Shown: positions 34,226 through 44,226, counted from the first letter of the stretch. The stretch is 64,000 nucleotides of DNA from Burkholderia ubonensis (GCF_902833085.1 NZ_CADFEB010000003.1:496001-560000), one strand, 5' to 3'. Notes: generated from the sequence alone by a model not told the origin. Translations and numbers: made by a program.

Positions 34226-35817
34226 TGGTGGTCCCCCTTGTTACCGAACAGCAGCGATTCGGGATGACGTTCCAGATAGTCGGCGAGCGCGTTCAACGAC
34301 TGCAGCGTATGCGTGAGCGACTGCATCGCCTCATGCACGTCCGACTGCATCGGCGAATCCTGCCGCAACGTCGACTCGGCCGCGTTGAATGTGCGTTGCG
34401 CGGCCGCCAACGTGTCACGCGCCTGCGGCACGACCTGCTCGTCGAGGTGGCCGAACAACTGGTTCGCATGCGCCAGCGCGCTGTTCAGATTGTTGCCGAT
34501 CCGGTCGAACGGAACCTGATCGAGCTTGCGCGCGATGTCGGCGATCTGCACCTGCAGTTCGTCGAGCGTGTTGGGCACGGTCGGCAGCTCCACGGGCGTG
34601 CGGCGAGCGTCCACGCTCGCGCGCGGCGCCTTCGGGAACATGTCGAGCGCCACGTACAGCTGACCGGTCAGCAGGCTGCCCGTGCGCAACTGCCCGCGCA
34701 GCCCCTGGACCACCAGGTGCTCGAGCAGATCGTGGCCGCCGGCCGTATCGGGCGCGGGAAGCGCCGTATCACTGTGCCGGCTCAGTCGCGACGGATACAG
34801 CGCCATCGTGACCTTCATGCTGAAGTTGCGCGAGTGTTCGTTGTACTCGATGCCGATGTTCGTGACCTGACCGAGTGCGATGCCGCGCAGGTCGACCGGC
34901 GCGCCGACGGACAGCCCGCGCAGCGACTGGTCGAAGCGCATGACGACCATCAGCGGCGTGCCGTCCGGGTCGCGCATCGCGTCGGGCTCGTCCGGCGCGA
35001 GCCGGAACGGCGCATTGTCGGCTGCCTGGGGCGCGTCCTGTTGTCCGGGCGGAGACTGAAACGCGAGACCGCCGACGATCACGGTAGCCAGCGACTGCGT
35101 GTTGAGTTTCAGGCCGCTCGAGTCGAGCCGCAGATCCACGCCGCTTGCGTGCCACCACCGCGTATTGGTGCCGACGTACTTGTCGTAGGGCGCTTTGACG
35201 AACACCTGCACGTCGACCCCGGTACCGTCGTTGTCGAGCGAGAAGCCGACGACCTGACCGACCTGCAGATGCCGGTAGAACACCGGCGAGCCGATGTCGA
35301 TCGAGCCGAGCGAGTCGCCATGCAGCCGATAGTGTCGACCCTGCTGGTCCGCGGTGACGGCGGGCGGCGTCTCGAGACCGGTGAAGTCGGTCTGCTTCTG
35401 CGGCGAGCGGCCGAGATCCGCGCCGATGTATGCGCCGGAGAGCAGTGTGCCGAGCCCGGAAATCCCGGTGGCGCCGACGCGCGGCCGAACGACCCAGAAG
35501 CGGGTATCGCGATTCGCGAACCGGGCTGCGTCGCGCGTCAGTTGAATGCCGACGACCACGCGCTTGAAGTCGGGGGTGAGCGTAATGGTCTGGACGGAGC
35601 CGATATCGACGTCCTTGTAGCGGACCTTGGTCTTGCCGGCTTCAAGGCCCTCGGCATTGGCGAACGTGACTGTGATCGTCGGACCGTTGGCGGCGACGGT
35701 CCGGATCACGAGCGACAGCCCGATCAGCGCGCACACGAGCGGCACGATCCAGACGAGAGACGGAATCCAGCGGCTGCGCGGCCGGATCTCGGGTGGAGGA
35801 AAATCGAACGGAGACAT
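34222..35817 (-). CDS. pqiB: PqiB-like MCE/MlaD-domain intermembrane transport protein
   Basis: A 531-residue protein. One N-terminal membrane helix (WIPSLVWIVPLVCALIGLSLV) is followed by three MCE domains, beginning near ITVTFANAEGLEAGKTKVRYKDVDIG, GDSLGSIDIGSPVFYRHLQVG and MRFDQSLRGLSVGAPVDLRGI. A C-terminal helical region predicts coiled coil (residues 430-520). PqiB forms a syringe-like tube for lipid movement between the two membranes. It is the middle gene of pqiABC. Confidence 0.93.
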   Translation of the reverse strand: MSPFDFPPPEIRPRSRWIPSLVWIVPLVCALIGLSLVIRTVAANGPTITVTFANAEGLEAGKTKVRYKDVDIGSVQTITLTPDFKRVVVGIQLTRDAARFANRDTRFWVVRPRVGATGISGLGTLLSGAYIGADLGRSPQKQTDFTGLETPPAVTADQQGRHYRLHGDSLGSIDIGSPVFYRHLQVGQVVGFSLDNDGTGVDVQVFVKAPYDKYVGTNTRWWHASGVDLRLDSSGLKLNTQSLATVIVGGLAFQSPPGQQDAPQAADNAPFRLAPDEPDAMRDPDGTPLMVVMRFDQSLRGLSVGAPVDLRGIALGQVTNIGIEYNEHSRNFSMKVTMALYPSRLSRHSDTALPAPDTAGGHDLLEHLVVQGLRGQLRTGSLLTGQLYVALDMFPKAPRASVDARRTPVELPTVPNTLDELQVQIADIARKLDQVPFDRIGNNLNSALAHANQLFGHLDEQVVPQARDTLAAAQRTFNAAESTLRQDSPMQSDVHEAMQSLTHTLQSLNALADYLERHPESLLFGNKGDHQ

Positions 35818-35856
35818 CGTTTTGGAATTCGCAAGAAAGCGGGCGCTTGACCCGGT

Positions 35857-37191
35857 TCAGGGTTGGTGATGGGCGGCGGCCGGGCGCGGCGCACCGTCCC
35901 AGATGAGCCGCGGATCGAACTGCATCGACGCGCACATGGTCAGCACGACCACGGCGCCGAACGCGAGCGCGCCGGGGCCGGGCGTGATGTCGGCGAACGA
36001 GCCGAAATGCACGAGTGCGATCGTGAGCGCGACGACGAATACGTCGAGCATCGACCAGCGGCCCACGCGCTCGACCAGCCGATGCAGCCGGGCTCGTTCG
36101 AGCGGCCGCCATTGCACGCCGCGATGGGCGGCGATCGCCTGAAATGCGAGGATCGCGAGCTTGAGCATCGGCACGAGCACACTCGCGATGAACACGATGA
36201 CGGCGAGCGCCCAGTCGCCGGACGTCCAGAAGTACGCGACGCCGCCGAGGATCGTGTCGTCCTCGGCTCGGCCGAGCGAGGTCGCGTGCATGACGGGCAA
36301 CAGGTTCGCCGGGATGTAGAGCAGGGCGGCGGCGGCGACGAGTGCGCCGGTGCGGGCGGCGCTGCGCGGGCGGCGTGCGTGCAGCGGCGAACCGCAGCGC
36401 GTGCAGCGCTGGCCGCACGCGTGGACCGACTGCACGCGTGCGCAGTGGTGACAGGCGATCCATCCCGCGGCGCGGGCCGTCATGCCCGCCGATCCGCTGC
36501 TTTCGGTTGTCCGGGGCGCCGCATGTCGCGTCATGTCGGGGCGGGGCGGTTTCGTATGGTCGGCGTCGCCCGGCTGCAGGGCGGCGAGTTCGTCGTGTGC
36601 TTCCCACAGTCGGGCCGGTTCGATCGTCGACAGCAGGCAGAGCATCACGGTAAGCCCGGCGAACGCGAATAGCGCGGACCCGGCGAGCACGTGTGCGAGG
36701 CTCGTCAGTTTGACGATCGTGATGAGCACGCCGAGCATCAGCACCTCGACCATGCTCCACGGCCGCAATCGGTGAATGCCGCGCAGCACTTGTGCGAAGT
36801 GGCGCGGTACGCGGCCCGCGCGCAACGGCACGAGCAGGTACAGCCATGCGGCCAGCTCCAGCATCGGAAACAGCATCGTCGTGCAGAACACGAGCGCGGC
36901 CACCAGCGGCTGACCGTTCGACCATAGCGCGCGCACCGCGTCGCCGAGCGTCGCGTGCGACGCGATGCCGGCGGCATCGAGCGCGACGATCGGGAAGGCC
37001 TGCGCGATGCAACACGTCACCAGCGCGGCGACCGTCAATGCGCACATCCGGTCGAGGGAGCGGCGGCCGTGCGCCGCACCGCTCACGCGCGCGCGGCATC
37101 TCGGGCAGTGCGCCGTCAGTGCGCGCAGGCGCGGCGGACGCTGAAGCAGCAGGTCGCATTCGTGGCAGGCGACTAGGTTGTCGGATTTCAT
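35857..37191 (-). CDS. pqiA: PqiA-like paraquat-inducible inner membrane protein
   Basis: A 444-residue membrane protein with the duplicated PqiA domain. Each half has a zinc-ribbon, CHECDLLLQ ... CPRCRA near residues 9-32 and CHHCARVQ ... CTRCGS near 235-260, followed by four membrane helices. It anchors the Pqi lipid-transport system in the inner membrane. First gene of the pqiABC run, 39 bp before pqiB. No regulator site was identified upstream. Confidence 0.92.
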   Translation of the reverse strand: MKSDNLVACHECDLLLQRPPRLRALTAHCPRCRARVSGAAHGRRSLDRMCALTVAALVTCCIAQAFPIVALDAAGIASHATLGDAVRALWSNGQPLVAALVFCTTMLFPMLELAAWLYLLVPLRAGRVPRHFAQVLRGIHRLRPWSMVEVLMLGVLITIVKLTSLAHVLAGSALFAFAGLTVMLCLLSTIEPARLWEAHDELAALQPGDADHTKPPRPDMTRHAAPRTTESSGSAGMTARAAGWIACHHCARVQSVHACGQRCTRCGSPLHARRPRSAARTGALVAAAALLYIPANLLPVMHATSLGRAEDDTILGGVAYFWTSGDWALAVIVFIASVLVPMLKLAILAFQAIAAHRGVQWRPLERARLHRLVERVGRWSMLDVFVVALTIALVHFGSFADITPGPGALAFGAVVVLTMCASMQFDPRLIWDGAPRPAAAHHQP

Positions 37192-37318
37192 CGGGAATCA
37201 ATCATGCGGATAACGAAGGCTGGCACCGCGCGATGACCGGTACGCCGGGCATCGGGCTTCGAGATTGCGGACCGGTGCGGCCCGAAGGTGCAGGCCGGTC
37301 CGTCGACGCAAGCAGCGG

Positions 37319-38785
37319 CTACTGCCGGGCCGCGACCGTGGTGCCGGTGTCGGGCGGCAGTTCGCCCATTGCCTGCAGCAGCGCCGCCGTATCGGTCATC
37401 CGGCGGCTCGCGGCACGCACCGCATCGAGCTCCGCGTTCAGATAGAGCTGCTCGCTCGACCGTTGCGCGGACATCGGTACGGCACCCAACGTGCGGCGTT
37501 GCGCCGTTTCGTGGAAGGCCTCGCCTGCCGCGCGCGCCGCGAGTTCGTTCGCGGCCAGCGCTTGCGCATCGTTGTCCAGCGCGGCGAGCGAATCGGCGAC
37601 GTCGCCGAATGCGGACAGCACCGCCGCCTTGTACTGCAGCACTGCGGCGTCGTACGCATCGCGCGACGCCCGCCGGTGAGCCAGCAGCGCGCCGCCGTGG
37701 AAGATCGGCTGCGACAGCCCGGCGCCGACGGCCCACAACCCGCCCGCGCCCGACAACAGCGCTGGCCAGCTGAAGCCGCCGCGCCCCATCGTCGCGGTGA
37801 GCGACAGGCTCGGGAACAGCTGGGCGGTCGCCTCGCCGACGTCCGCCGATGCCGCCTTCACGGCTGCCGCGGCAGCGCGGATGTCCGGGCGTGCCTTCAG
37901 CAGGTCGGACGGCACCACCACGGGCACATGTTCCGGCAGCGACAGTCCGGTGAAGGAGGGGACCGGCGGCGGTGCGTCGGGCGTGCGGCCCAGCAGGATC
38001 GCCAGCGCGTGAACCGCGCTCGCGCGTTGCTGGCGCAGCGGCGGCAGCGTCGCGGCAAGCGACGCCGCACCCTGCGTCGACGCCAGCGCCTGCACGTGGG
38101 ACACCGCGCCGAGCGCGTAGCGCTGCTGGTCTTCGAGCGCGGATGCCTCGGCGACGGCGACCAGGCGCTCCGTCAGCAGGATCTGGCGGTCGAGCGTCGC
38201 GGCGCGGATGGCGGTGCCGACGATGTTGGCCGCCAGCGCACGCCTTGCCGCTTCGAGCTCGCAACCGCGCACGTCGACGCGCGCGGCGCTCGCCTCGTTC
38301 GCATATCGCGTGGCGCCGAACAGGTCGAAGGTGTAATGCGCCTGCAGTTGTCCGACGAACACGTTGTAGCGCAGGCTTTGCGTGCCTGCGCCGGAGATGT
38401 CCGGCGTGCGCGTGCGGGCCACCTGCGCGTTCGCGTCGATCGACGGCAGCGTCGATGCGCCGATCTGCGCGCGCAGTTCCTCCTGCGCGGCGGCGAGCGT
38501 CTTTTCCGTCGCGGCCAGCGTCGGGTTCGCGCGCAGGCCTTCGTCGACCAGCGCGTCGAGCGCGCTGGAGCGATACAGGCGCCACCATTGCGGGACGGGC
38601 GCGGCGCCGACGTCGAATTGCTGCGCGACGCCTGCCGCTTCGGCGGTGCGCGGCGCCTGAGGCGTCGCGCCGTAGTGCGCCGGCGACGGCATCGCGGGCG
38701 GCGTGCTGCTCGGGGCCATTGCACAGCCGCTCAGGCCGAGCGCTGCGCTCACGGCGAGCACCGATGTGATACGAGGGAAGTTCAT
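37319..38785 (-). CDS. NodT-family outer membrane efflux lipoprotein
   Basis: A 488-residue TolC-like factor. The lipoprotein signal MNFPRITSVLAVSAALGLSGC has the lipobox Cys at residue 21. Two OEP repeats follow (ALDALVDEGLRANPTLAATEKTL and ARPDIRAAAAAVKAASADVGEA, with the typical LLKARPDI and LFPSLSLTA motifs). It forms the outer-membrane exit duct of the pump. Its start overlaps the permease stop (TGATG), confirming a single transcript in the order MFP-RND-OMF. Confidence 0.92.
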   Translation of the reverse strand: MNFPRITSVLAVSAALGLSGCAMAPSSTPPAMPSPAHYGATPQAPRTAEAAGVAQQFDVGAAPVPQWWRLYRSSALDALVDEGLRANPTLAATEKTLAAAQEELRAQIGASTLPSIDANAQVARTRTPDISGAGTQSLRYNVFVGQLQAHYTFDLFGATRYANEASAARVDVRGCELEAARRALAANIVGTAIRAATLDRQILLTERLVAVAEASALEDQQRYALGAVSHVQALASTQGAASLAATLPPLRQQRASAVHALAILLGRTPDAPPPVPSFTGLSLPEHVPVVVPSDLLKARPDIRAAAAAVKAASADVGEATAQLFPSLSLTATMGRGGFSWPALLSGAGGLWAVGAGLSQPIFHGGALLAHRRASRDAYDAAVLQYKAAVLSAFGDVADSLAALDNDAQALAANELAARAAGEAFHETAQRRTLGAVPMSAQRSSEQLYLNAELDAVRAASRRMTDTAALLQAMGELPPDTGTTVAARQ

Positions 38786-41700
38786 CAGCATGTCTCCGAG
38801 GACGTGACGTCCATTGCGCGCGACTCGCGTTCGTCGCTGCGCACCTTGAAGCACGTCGCATACAGGGCCGGCAGGAAGAAGATGGTCAGCACCGTCGCGA
38901 TCGTGATACCGCCCATCAGCGCGGTGGCCATCGGGCCGAAGAAGCCGGAACGCAACAGCGGAATCAGCGCGAACACGGCGGCGGCGGCGGTCAGCATGAT
39001 CGGCCGGAAGCGGCGCACGGTCGCACCCACGATCGCGGCGAAGCGCGGCTGCCCGGCCGCGATGTCCTGGTCGATCTGATCGACCAGGATCACGGAATTG
39101 CGCATGATGATCCCGAACATCGCGATCACGCCGAGCAGCGCGACGAAGCCGAACGGCTTGCCGAACAGCAGCAGCGCCGCGACCACGCCGATCAGGCCGA
39201 GCGGGGCCGTCAGCACGACGATGAAGGTGCGCGAGAAGCGCTTCAGCTGGATCATCAGCAGCGTCAGCACCGCGATGATCATGAGCGGCATCTGCGCGTT
39301 GATCGACGTCTGGCCCTTCATGCTCTCCTCGGCTGCACCGCCGATCTCGATCCGATAACCGGCCGGCAGCGTGGCACGCAGCGTCGCCAGGGCGCTGTCG
39401 ATGTCGCGCGTCACGCCGATGCTCGGCGCTTCGCCACGGACGTCGGCCTGCACCGTGACGGTCGGCTGGCGGTCGCGTTCCCAGATCACGCCGTATTCGA
39501 GCGTGTCGCGCACGTGGCCGATCGTGCCGAGCGGCACCGGGCCGTGCGGCGTCGGGATCGCCAGGCCGGCGAGCCTGGACGGGTCGACGCGTTCGCTCTT
39601 CGGCGCACGCAGGTCGACGTCGATCAGCTTGTCGCGCTCGCGATACTGCGTGACCGTATAGCCGGACAGCGTCATCGCGAGGAAGCCCGACACATCTTCC
39701 GAAGTCACGCCGAGCTGGCGTGCCTTTAGTTGATCGATTTCGAACGACACCGATCGCTCCGCCGGCTCGTCCCAGTCGAACTGCACGTTGCGCGTGCGGG
39801 CGTCGGCGCGCACCTTGTCCGCCACTTTTTCGGCGATGCCGCGAACGGTCGCGATGTCGTCGCCGCTCACGCGGAACTTGATCGGAAAGCCGACGGGCGG
39901 CCCGTTTTCGAGGCGCGCGACGCGCGTGCGCACGGTCGGGAAGCGGATTGCAAGCGTCGATTCGAGCCAATGCGACAAGCGGTCGCGCGATTCGACGTCC
40001 TTGGCCGTGATCACGAACTGCGCGAAGTTCGGCTGCTGGAGCTGCTGGTCGAGCGGCAGGTAGAAGCGCGGCGCACCGGTGCCGACGAAATCGACGACGT
40101 GATCGATTTCAGGTCGACCGTCGAGCACCTTCTCGAGCCGCTTCGCCTCGCGCAGTGTCGCGTCGAACGAAGCGCCTTCCGGCAGGCGCATGTCGACCAG
40201 CAGCTCCGGCCGCTCCGAATTCGGGAAAAACTGCTGCGGCACACGCGTGAATGCCGCCATCGCGATCGCAAACAGCACGGCCGTCACGCCGAGCACGACC
40301 CAGCGGCGCTCGATGCAAGCGGAGATCCAGCCGGACAGCCGCCGGTAAAAACCCGTCTCGTAAACATCCTGGCCATGTGCATGACCATCGTGATGCTGCT
40401 GCTCGGGCAGCATGTGGTAGCCGAGCAGCGGCACCAGCACGACGGCCGCGAACCACGACACGATCAGCGAGATCGCGGATACCTCGAAGATCGATCGCGT
40501 GTATTCGCCGGTGCTCGATTTCGCGAGCGCGATCGGCAGGAAGCCCGACACGGTGACGAGCGTCCCCGTGAGCATCGGGAACGCCGTGCTCGTATACGCG
40601 AATGCCGCGGCGCGTGTCCGGCTCCAGCCCTGCTCGAGCTTCACCGCCATCATTTCGACGGCGATGATCGCATCGTCCACCAGCAGCCCGAGGGCGAGGA
40701 CCAGCGTGCCGAGCGACACCTTGTCGAGGCCGATGCCGAACGCGTGCATGCACAGCGCCGTCACGGCGAGCACGATCGGAATCGTGATGACGACGACCAT
40801 GCCGGTGCGCAGGCCCAGCGACACGAGGCTGACGACGAGCACGATCGCGACGGCTTCGCCGACCGCTTCGACGAAGTCGTCCACCGAGTGCTTCACGGCA
40901 TGCGGCATGCTGGACACCGCGGCCAGTTTTAGGCCGGCAGGCAAACCGGCCTGCAGTTCGGCTGCCTTCGCGTCGAGCGCCTTGCCGAGGTCGATCACGT
41001 CACCGCATTTTTGCATCGTGACGCCGATGCCGAGCACCGCGTGACCGTTCGTACGCATCTGCGTGACGGGCGGATCGTCGTAGCCGCGCGTGACCTTCGC
41101 GACGTCGCCGAGCCGGAACGTCCGGCCGTTCACCGCAATCAGCATGTCGGCGAGCGCCTGCGTGTCCTTGAGCGCGCCGCTCGGCCGCACGAACACGCGA
41201 TCGTCCGCTGTCGTGATCGTGCCGACCGGCGCGACGGCGTTTTGCGCGTCGATGGCCTGCGCGAGCTGCTGCGGCGTGATCGCGAGCCGCGTCAGCTGCG
41301 CGTTCGAGATCTCGACGAATACGTGCTGGGCGGGGTCGCCGAAGTAGTCGACCTTCGCGACGCCCGGCACGCGCAACAGCACGGTGCGCAGCTTGTCCGC
41401 GTAGTCGTGCAGTTGCGCGGGCGAATAGCCGTCGCCTTCGAGCGCATAGATGTTGGTATAGACGTCGCCGAATTCGTCGTTGAAGAACGGGCCGACGGTG
41501 CCCTTCGGCAGCGTCGCGCGGATGTCACCGACCTTCTTGCGCACCTGATACCAGGTTTCCGGCACCTGGTCGACCGGTGCCGAATCCTTCATCGCAAAGA
41601 AGATCATCGACTCGCCGGGGCGCGAATAGCTCTTGACGTTATCGACGTAAGGTGCGGCCTGGAGCTGGCGGCCGATCCGGTCCGTGACCTGTTCCTGCAC

Positions 41701-41955
41701 TTCGCGCGCCGTGGCGCCCGGCCAATAGGTTTGGATCACCATGGTGCGGAACGTGAACGGCGGATCCTCCGATTGCGCGAGGCGCGTATAGCCGATCACG
41801 CCGAAGATCGTCGCGAGGCCGATCAGGAAGATCACCAGTTGCTGATGCTTCAGTGCCCATGCGGAGAGGTTGAAACGGCCGTCGCCGCGCGACGTGGCGC
41901 CGATTTGCGCGGCGAGCGCGCTGTCCGTCGAGGGCTGGTGTTCTGGAGCATTCAT
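38785..41955 (-). CDS. RND-family efflux permease
   Basis: A 1056-residue inner membrane pump. Twelve helices in the usual 1+5+1+5 pattern are visible. The first is HQQLVIFLIGLATIFGVIGY, and the proton-relay Asp pair is in ALGLLVDDAIIAVEMM. Periplasmic domains contain TYWPGATAREVQEQV and DEFGDVYTNIYAL. Type resembles the broad HAE group related to TriC/VexK rather than AcrB. A histidine-rich loop (EQQHHDGHAHGQD) lies near residue 520. ATG 41955 overlaps the MFP stop (ATGA). Substrates cannot be predicted. Confidence 0.92.
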   Translation of the reverse strand: MNAPEHQPSTDSALAAQIGATSRGDGRFNLSAWALKHQQLVIFLIGLATIFGVIGYTRLAQSEDPPFTFRTMVIQTYWPGATAREVQEQVTDRIGRQLQAAPYVDNVKSYSRPGESMIFFAMKDSAPVDQVPETWYQVRKKVGDIRATLPKGTVGPFFNDEFGDVYTNIYALEGDGYSPAQLHDYADKLRTVLLRVPGVAKVDYFGDPAQHVFVEISNAQLTRLAITPQQLAQAIDAQNAVAPVGTITTADDRVFVRPSGALKDTQALADMLIAVNGRTFRLGDVAKVTRGYDDPPVTQMRTNGHAVLGIGVTMQKCGDVIDLGKALDAKAAELQAGLPAGLKLAAVSSMPHAVKHSVDDFVEAVGEAVAIVLVVSLVSLGLRTGMVVVITIPIVLAVTALCMHAFGIGLDKVSLGTLVLALGLLVDDAIIAVEMMAVKLEQGWSRTRAAAFAYTSTAFPMLTGTLVTVSGFLPIALAKSSTGEYTRSIFEVSAISLIVSWFAAVVLVPLLGYHMLPEQQHHDGHAHGQDVYETGFYRRLSGWISACIERRWVVLGVTAVLFAIAMAAFTRVPQQFFPNSERPELLVDMRLPEGASFDATLREAKRLEKVLDGRPEIDHVVDFVGTGAPRFYLPLDQQLQQPNFAQFVITAKDVESRDRLSHWLESTLAIRFPTVRTRVARLENGPPVGFPIKFRVSGDDIATVRGIAEKVADKVRADARTRNVQFDWDEPAERSVSFEIDQLKARQLGVTSEDVSGFLAMTLSGYTVTQYRERDKLIDVDLRAPKSERVDPSRLAGLAIPTPHGPVPLGTIGHVRDTLEYGVIWERDRQPTVTVQADVRGEAPSIGVTRDIDSALATLRATLPAGYRIEIGGAAEESMKGQTSINAQMPLMIIAVLTLLMIQLKRFSRTFIVVLTAPLGLIGVVAALLLFGKPFGFVALLGVIAMFGIIMRNSVILVDQIDQDIAAGQPRFAAIVGATVRRFRPIMLTAAAAVFALIPLLRSGFFGPMATALMGGITIATVLTIFFLPALYATCFKVRSDERESRAMDVTSSETC

Positions 41956-43118
41956 GACGTGAAGTCCTCCGCATGCAGCGGCGGCACCACGCGCACGTGC
42001 TGGCCGGTACTGACCGTATGGGCGCCTTGCATCACGACGCGCTCGTTTTCCGCGAGGCCGGACGTGACCGTGACCGTGCGCTCGTCGTAGCGTCCGACCG
42101 TTACCGGGCGCAGTTCCAGCGTGTCGCTGCCTTTGCGAACGACCCAGACCGCCGGCGCTTCGCCGCGATGGAAGAGTGCGGTGGCCGGCAGGGTGATCGC
42201 ACGGTCCGCCGCGGTGTCGGCGGCGCCGTCGAACGCTATGTTGGCGGTCATGCCGGAGCGGACGTCCGGACCCGGCGAAAGTAGCGTCAGCTTCACGCGC
42301 CACGTGCGGCTCTGCGGATCGGCGGCCGCCGCGACTTCGCGCACGCGTGCGTCGAGCACCTTGCCCGGCAGCGCCGTCAGGCTGACGTGCGCGGTGCGGC
42401 CGACCGACAGATCGGGCAGATCACGCTCCGAGACGTCGCAGAGGATGTCGAGGTCGCCGCTCCAGTCCAGATGAAACACCGCGTGGCCGGGCTCGACGTT
42501 CTGCCCGGTATCGGCATCCTCCGACGTGATGACGCCGTCGTGATCCGCGACTAGCGTCGCGTAGCGCACGTGATCTTCCGCGAGCGCCATTTGTGCGAGC
42601 GCGGAATCGCGTTGTGCGACCGCCGATGCATACGCGTCCTGCGTCGTCTCGAGCTGTGCGGGCGCGATCAGGTCGGCCTGAGCCTGGGCGCGGTCGCGAT
42701 CCAGTTGTTGCTTTGCGTACGCGACGCGATGCTCGGCGGCATCGAGCTGTGCGCGCGCGTTCAGCAACGTGTTGTGCAGATCGGCGGGGTCGAGCATCGC
42801 GAGGGCCTGGCCGGCCTTGACGGCGTCGCCGATTCTCACGCGCCGCTCGACGATCTTGCCGCCGACCCGGAACGACAACGGCGTCGAATATCGCGCCTGA
42901 ACCTGCGCGGGCAGCACGCGCTGCACTGCGCCGTTGCCCGAATGAACTGGCAGCGCGACCACCGGCTGCAGTTCGGGCGCGGGGGCCTCGTGCGAGTGGC
43001 ATGCCGTGAGGAGAATCGCACAGCAGGCGAACGCGATCGGGGCTCGCCGAAGCGGCGGCGCGATGCGTGTCAGAAACGGGCGCGTTGAAGTCCGCGCGTC
43101 AAGACCGGGTGATTTCAC
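41952..43118 (-). CDS. RND efflux periplasmic adaptor lipoprotein (MFP)
   Basis: A 388-residue membrane-fusion protein. A signal ending in AILLTACHSHEAP gives a lipobox Cys near residue 38. It then has the barrel-sandwich and hairpin (VERRVRIGDAVKAGQALAMLD; DHDGVITSEDADTGQNVEPGH) and the beta-barrel (VGRTAHVSLTALPGKVLDARV). GTG 43118 is preferred because it gives a compact signal peptide after GGAAAC; the frame stays open to ATG 43235. The promoter at 43405-43433 leaves a leader of about 280 bases. First gene of the pump operon. Confidence 0.87.
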   Translation of the reverse strand: MKSPGLDARTSTRPFLTRIAPPLRRAPIAFACCAILLTACHSHEAPAPELQPVVALPVHSGNGAVQRVLPAQVQARYSTPLSFRVGGKIVERRVRIGDAVKAGQALAMLDPADLHNTLLNARAQLDAAEHRVAYAKQQLDRDRAQAQADLIAPAQLETTQDAYASAVAQRDSALAQMALAEDHVRYATLVADHDGVITSEDADTGQNVEPGHAVFHLDWSGDLDILCDVSERDLPDLSVGRTAHVSLTALPGKVLDARVREVAAAADPQSRTWRVKLTLLSPGPDVRSGMTANIAFDGAADTAADRAITLPATALFHRGEAPAVWVVRKGSDTLELRPVTVGRYDERTVTVTSGLAENERVVMQGAHTVSTGQHVRVVPPLHAEDFTS

Positions 43119-43404
43119 GATGTTTCCAAGACAAGTGAGGGGGCCAACTGAAAAGGGTTCGGCGACCACGGAGGGTCGCCCCGGTTTATGCAGGCGCGCG
43201 CGAGCATCTCCGCCAACGGTGCGCATGACGATCAATCAGTACTCCGACGTTCGAGGTGCAGTTCATTCCGATTGCCGACATGGCGCGGCTTGCGCACGGC
43301 GATGGCCGCCGAGCGTGCCGACGGGGCCGCCTGCACGTCACCGACGCTCGCTAGCAAGGGTCCGACACAGTGTCTGGACGGGAACCGGCTCTGTGATTTT
43401 CGAG

Positions 43405-43455
43405 ATTAGACTCATACCTGATAATGTTGTCAAGTATGAGAGATCGATCTAGAAT
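43405..43455. promoter_or_regulatory. Divergent promoters with overlapping -35 boxes and operator
   Basis: Plus strand TTGTCA (43427-43432), 17 bp, TAGAAT (43450-43455), toward the TetR gene. Minus strand TTGACA (43433-43428), 17 bp, TCTAAT (43410-43405), toward the RND operon. A perfect inverted repeat CTCATAC (43411-43417) / GTATGAG (43434-43440) spans the -35 core. Aligned on TTGTCAA, the block matches 16339-16389 in spacing and partly in sequence (shared ATTA, TCATA, TGAT). Confidence 0.75.
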
Positions 43456-43461
43456 TGCGCC

Positions 43462-44226
43462 ATGCAGAAATTTCTTTTGGACAGGGAAGGCGCGCTCGTG
43501 GACGACGAACCGGCCTGGCCGCGTCTCCCGAACGAGTCAGCGGGCGACGCGGAACAGCGCCAGCCGCGCGGTGCCCGGCGCAAGCAGGCGACACGTATGC
43601 GCTTGCTGCGGGCGGCGTTCGGCCTGATGGCGGAAAAGGGCAGGGACAACGTCGCGATCAGCGAGATCACCGAGGCGGCGGATGTGGGGTTCGGTTCGTT
43701 TTACTACCACTTCGAATCGAAGGACGGGATCTTCGCCGCGCTGACGGAGTGGGTGTTCGACGATTTCGCGGACGGGCTCGAGCGTCTTGCGAGCGGTTTG
43801 TCGGATCCGGCCGAGGTCGTGTCGGTTTGCATGCGTCACACGCTGATGCGCGCGCGCCGCGAGCGGCTCTGGGGGCAGTTTCTGATGCGGGAGGGTTTCT
43901 CGGTGCGCGCGCTCGACCACGGGCTGGGCCGGCGCTTGCGGCGGGACTGCGAGCGCGGAATCGCGGCACGCCGCTTCGTCGTCGGTGATCCGTTCATGAG
44001 CGTGCTCGCGATGACGGGGACGATCCTGGCGGCGATCGCGGCGGAGTCCTACGCGGCGGACACTGCTGCGGGCGGGACGAGGAAGCGGGTGGGAGACGAG
44101 GGCCGGCTCCCCGAGCGTGCCGCGGCGATGGTATTGCAGACGCTCGGCTTGACGCGCGCCGAGGCACAGGACGTGGTGAACCGACCGTTGCCGCCCGGCG
44201 ACTTCGCCGCAGCGGAGAGCGGTTGA
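43462..44226 (+). CDS. TetR-family regulator, probable repressor of the RND pump
   Basis: A 254-residue TetR protein. The helix-turn-helix domain lies near residues 38-85 (AISEITEAADVGFGSFYYHFESKDGIF). It is a close paralogue of the TetR at 16417 through the whole ligand domain (LERLASGLSDPAEVVSV; HTLMRARRERLWGQFLMREGFS). ATG 43462 lies 7 bp after the -10 box TAGAAT with no ribosome site between, so the mRNA may be leaderless. It is divergent from the pump operon and their promoters overlap, so it likely represses both. The inducer is probably a pump substrate. Confidence 0.87.
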   Translation: MQKFLLDREGALVDDEPAWPRLPNESAGDAEQRQPRGARRKQATRMRLLRAAFGLMAEKGRDNVAISEITEAADVGFGSFYYHFESKDGIFAALTEWVFDDFADGLERLASGLSDPAEVVSVCMRHTLMRARRERLWGQFLMREGFSVRALDHGLGRRLRRDCERGIAARRFVVGDPFMSVLAMTGTILAAIAAESYAADTAAGGTRKRVGDEGRLPERAAAMVLQTLGLTRAEAQDVVNRPLPPGDFAAAESG

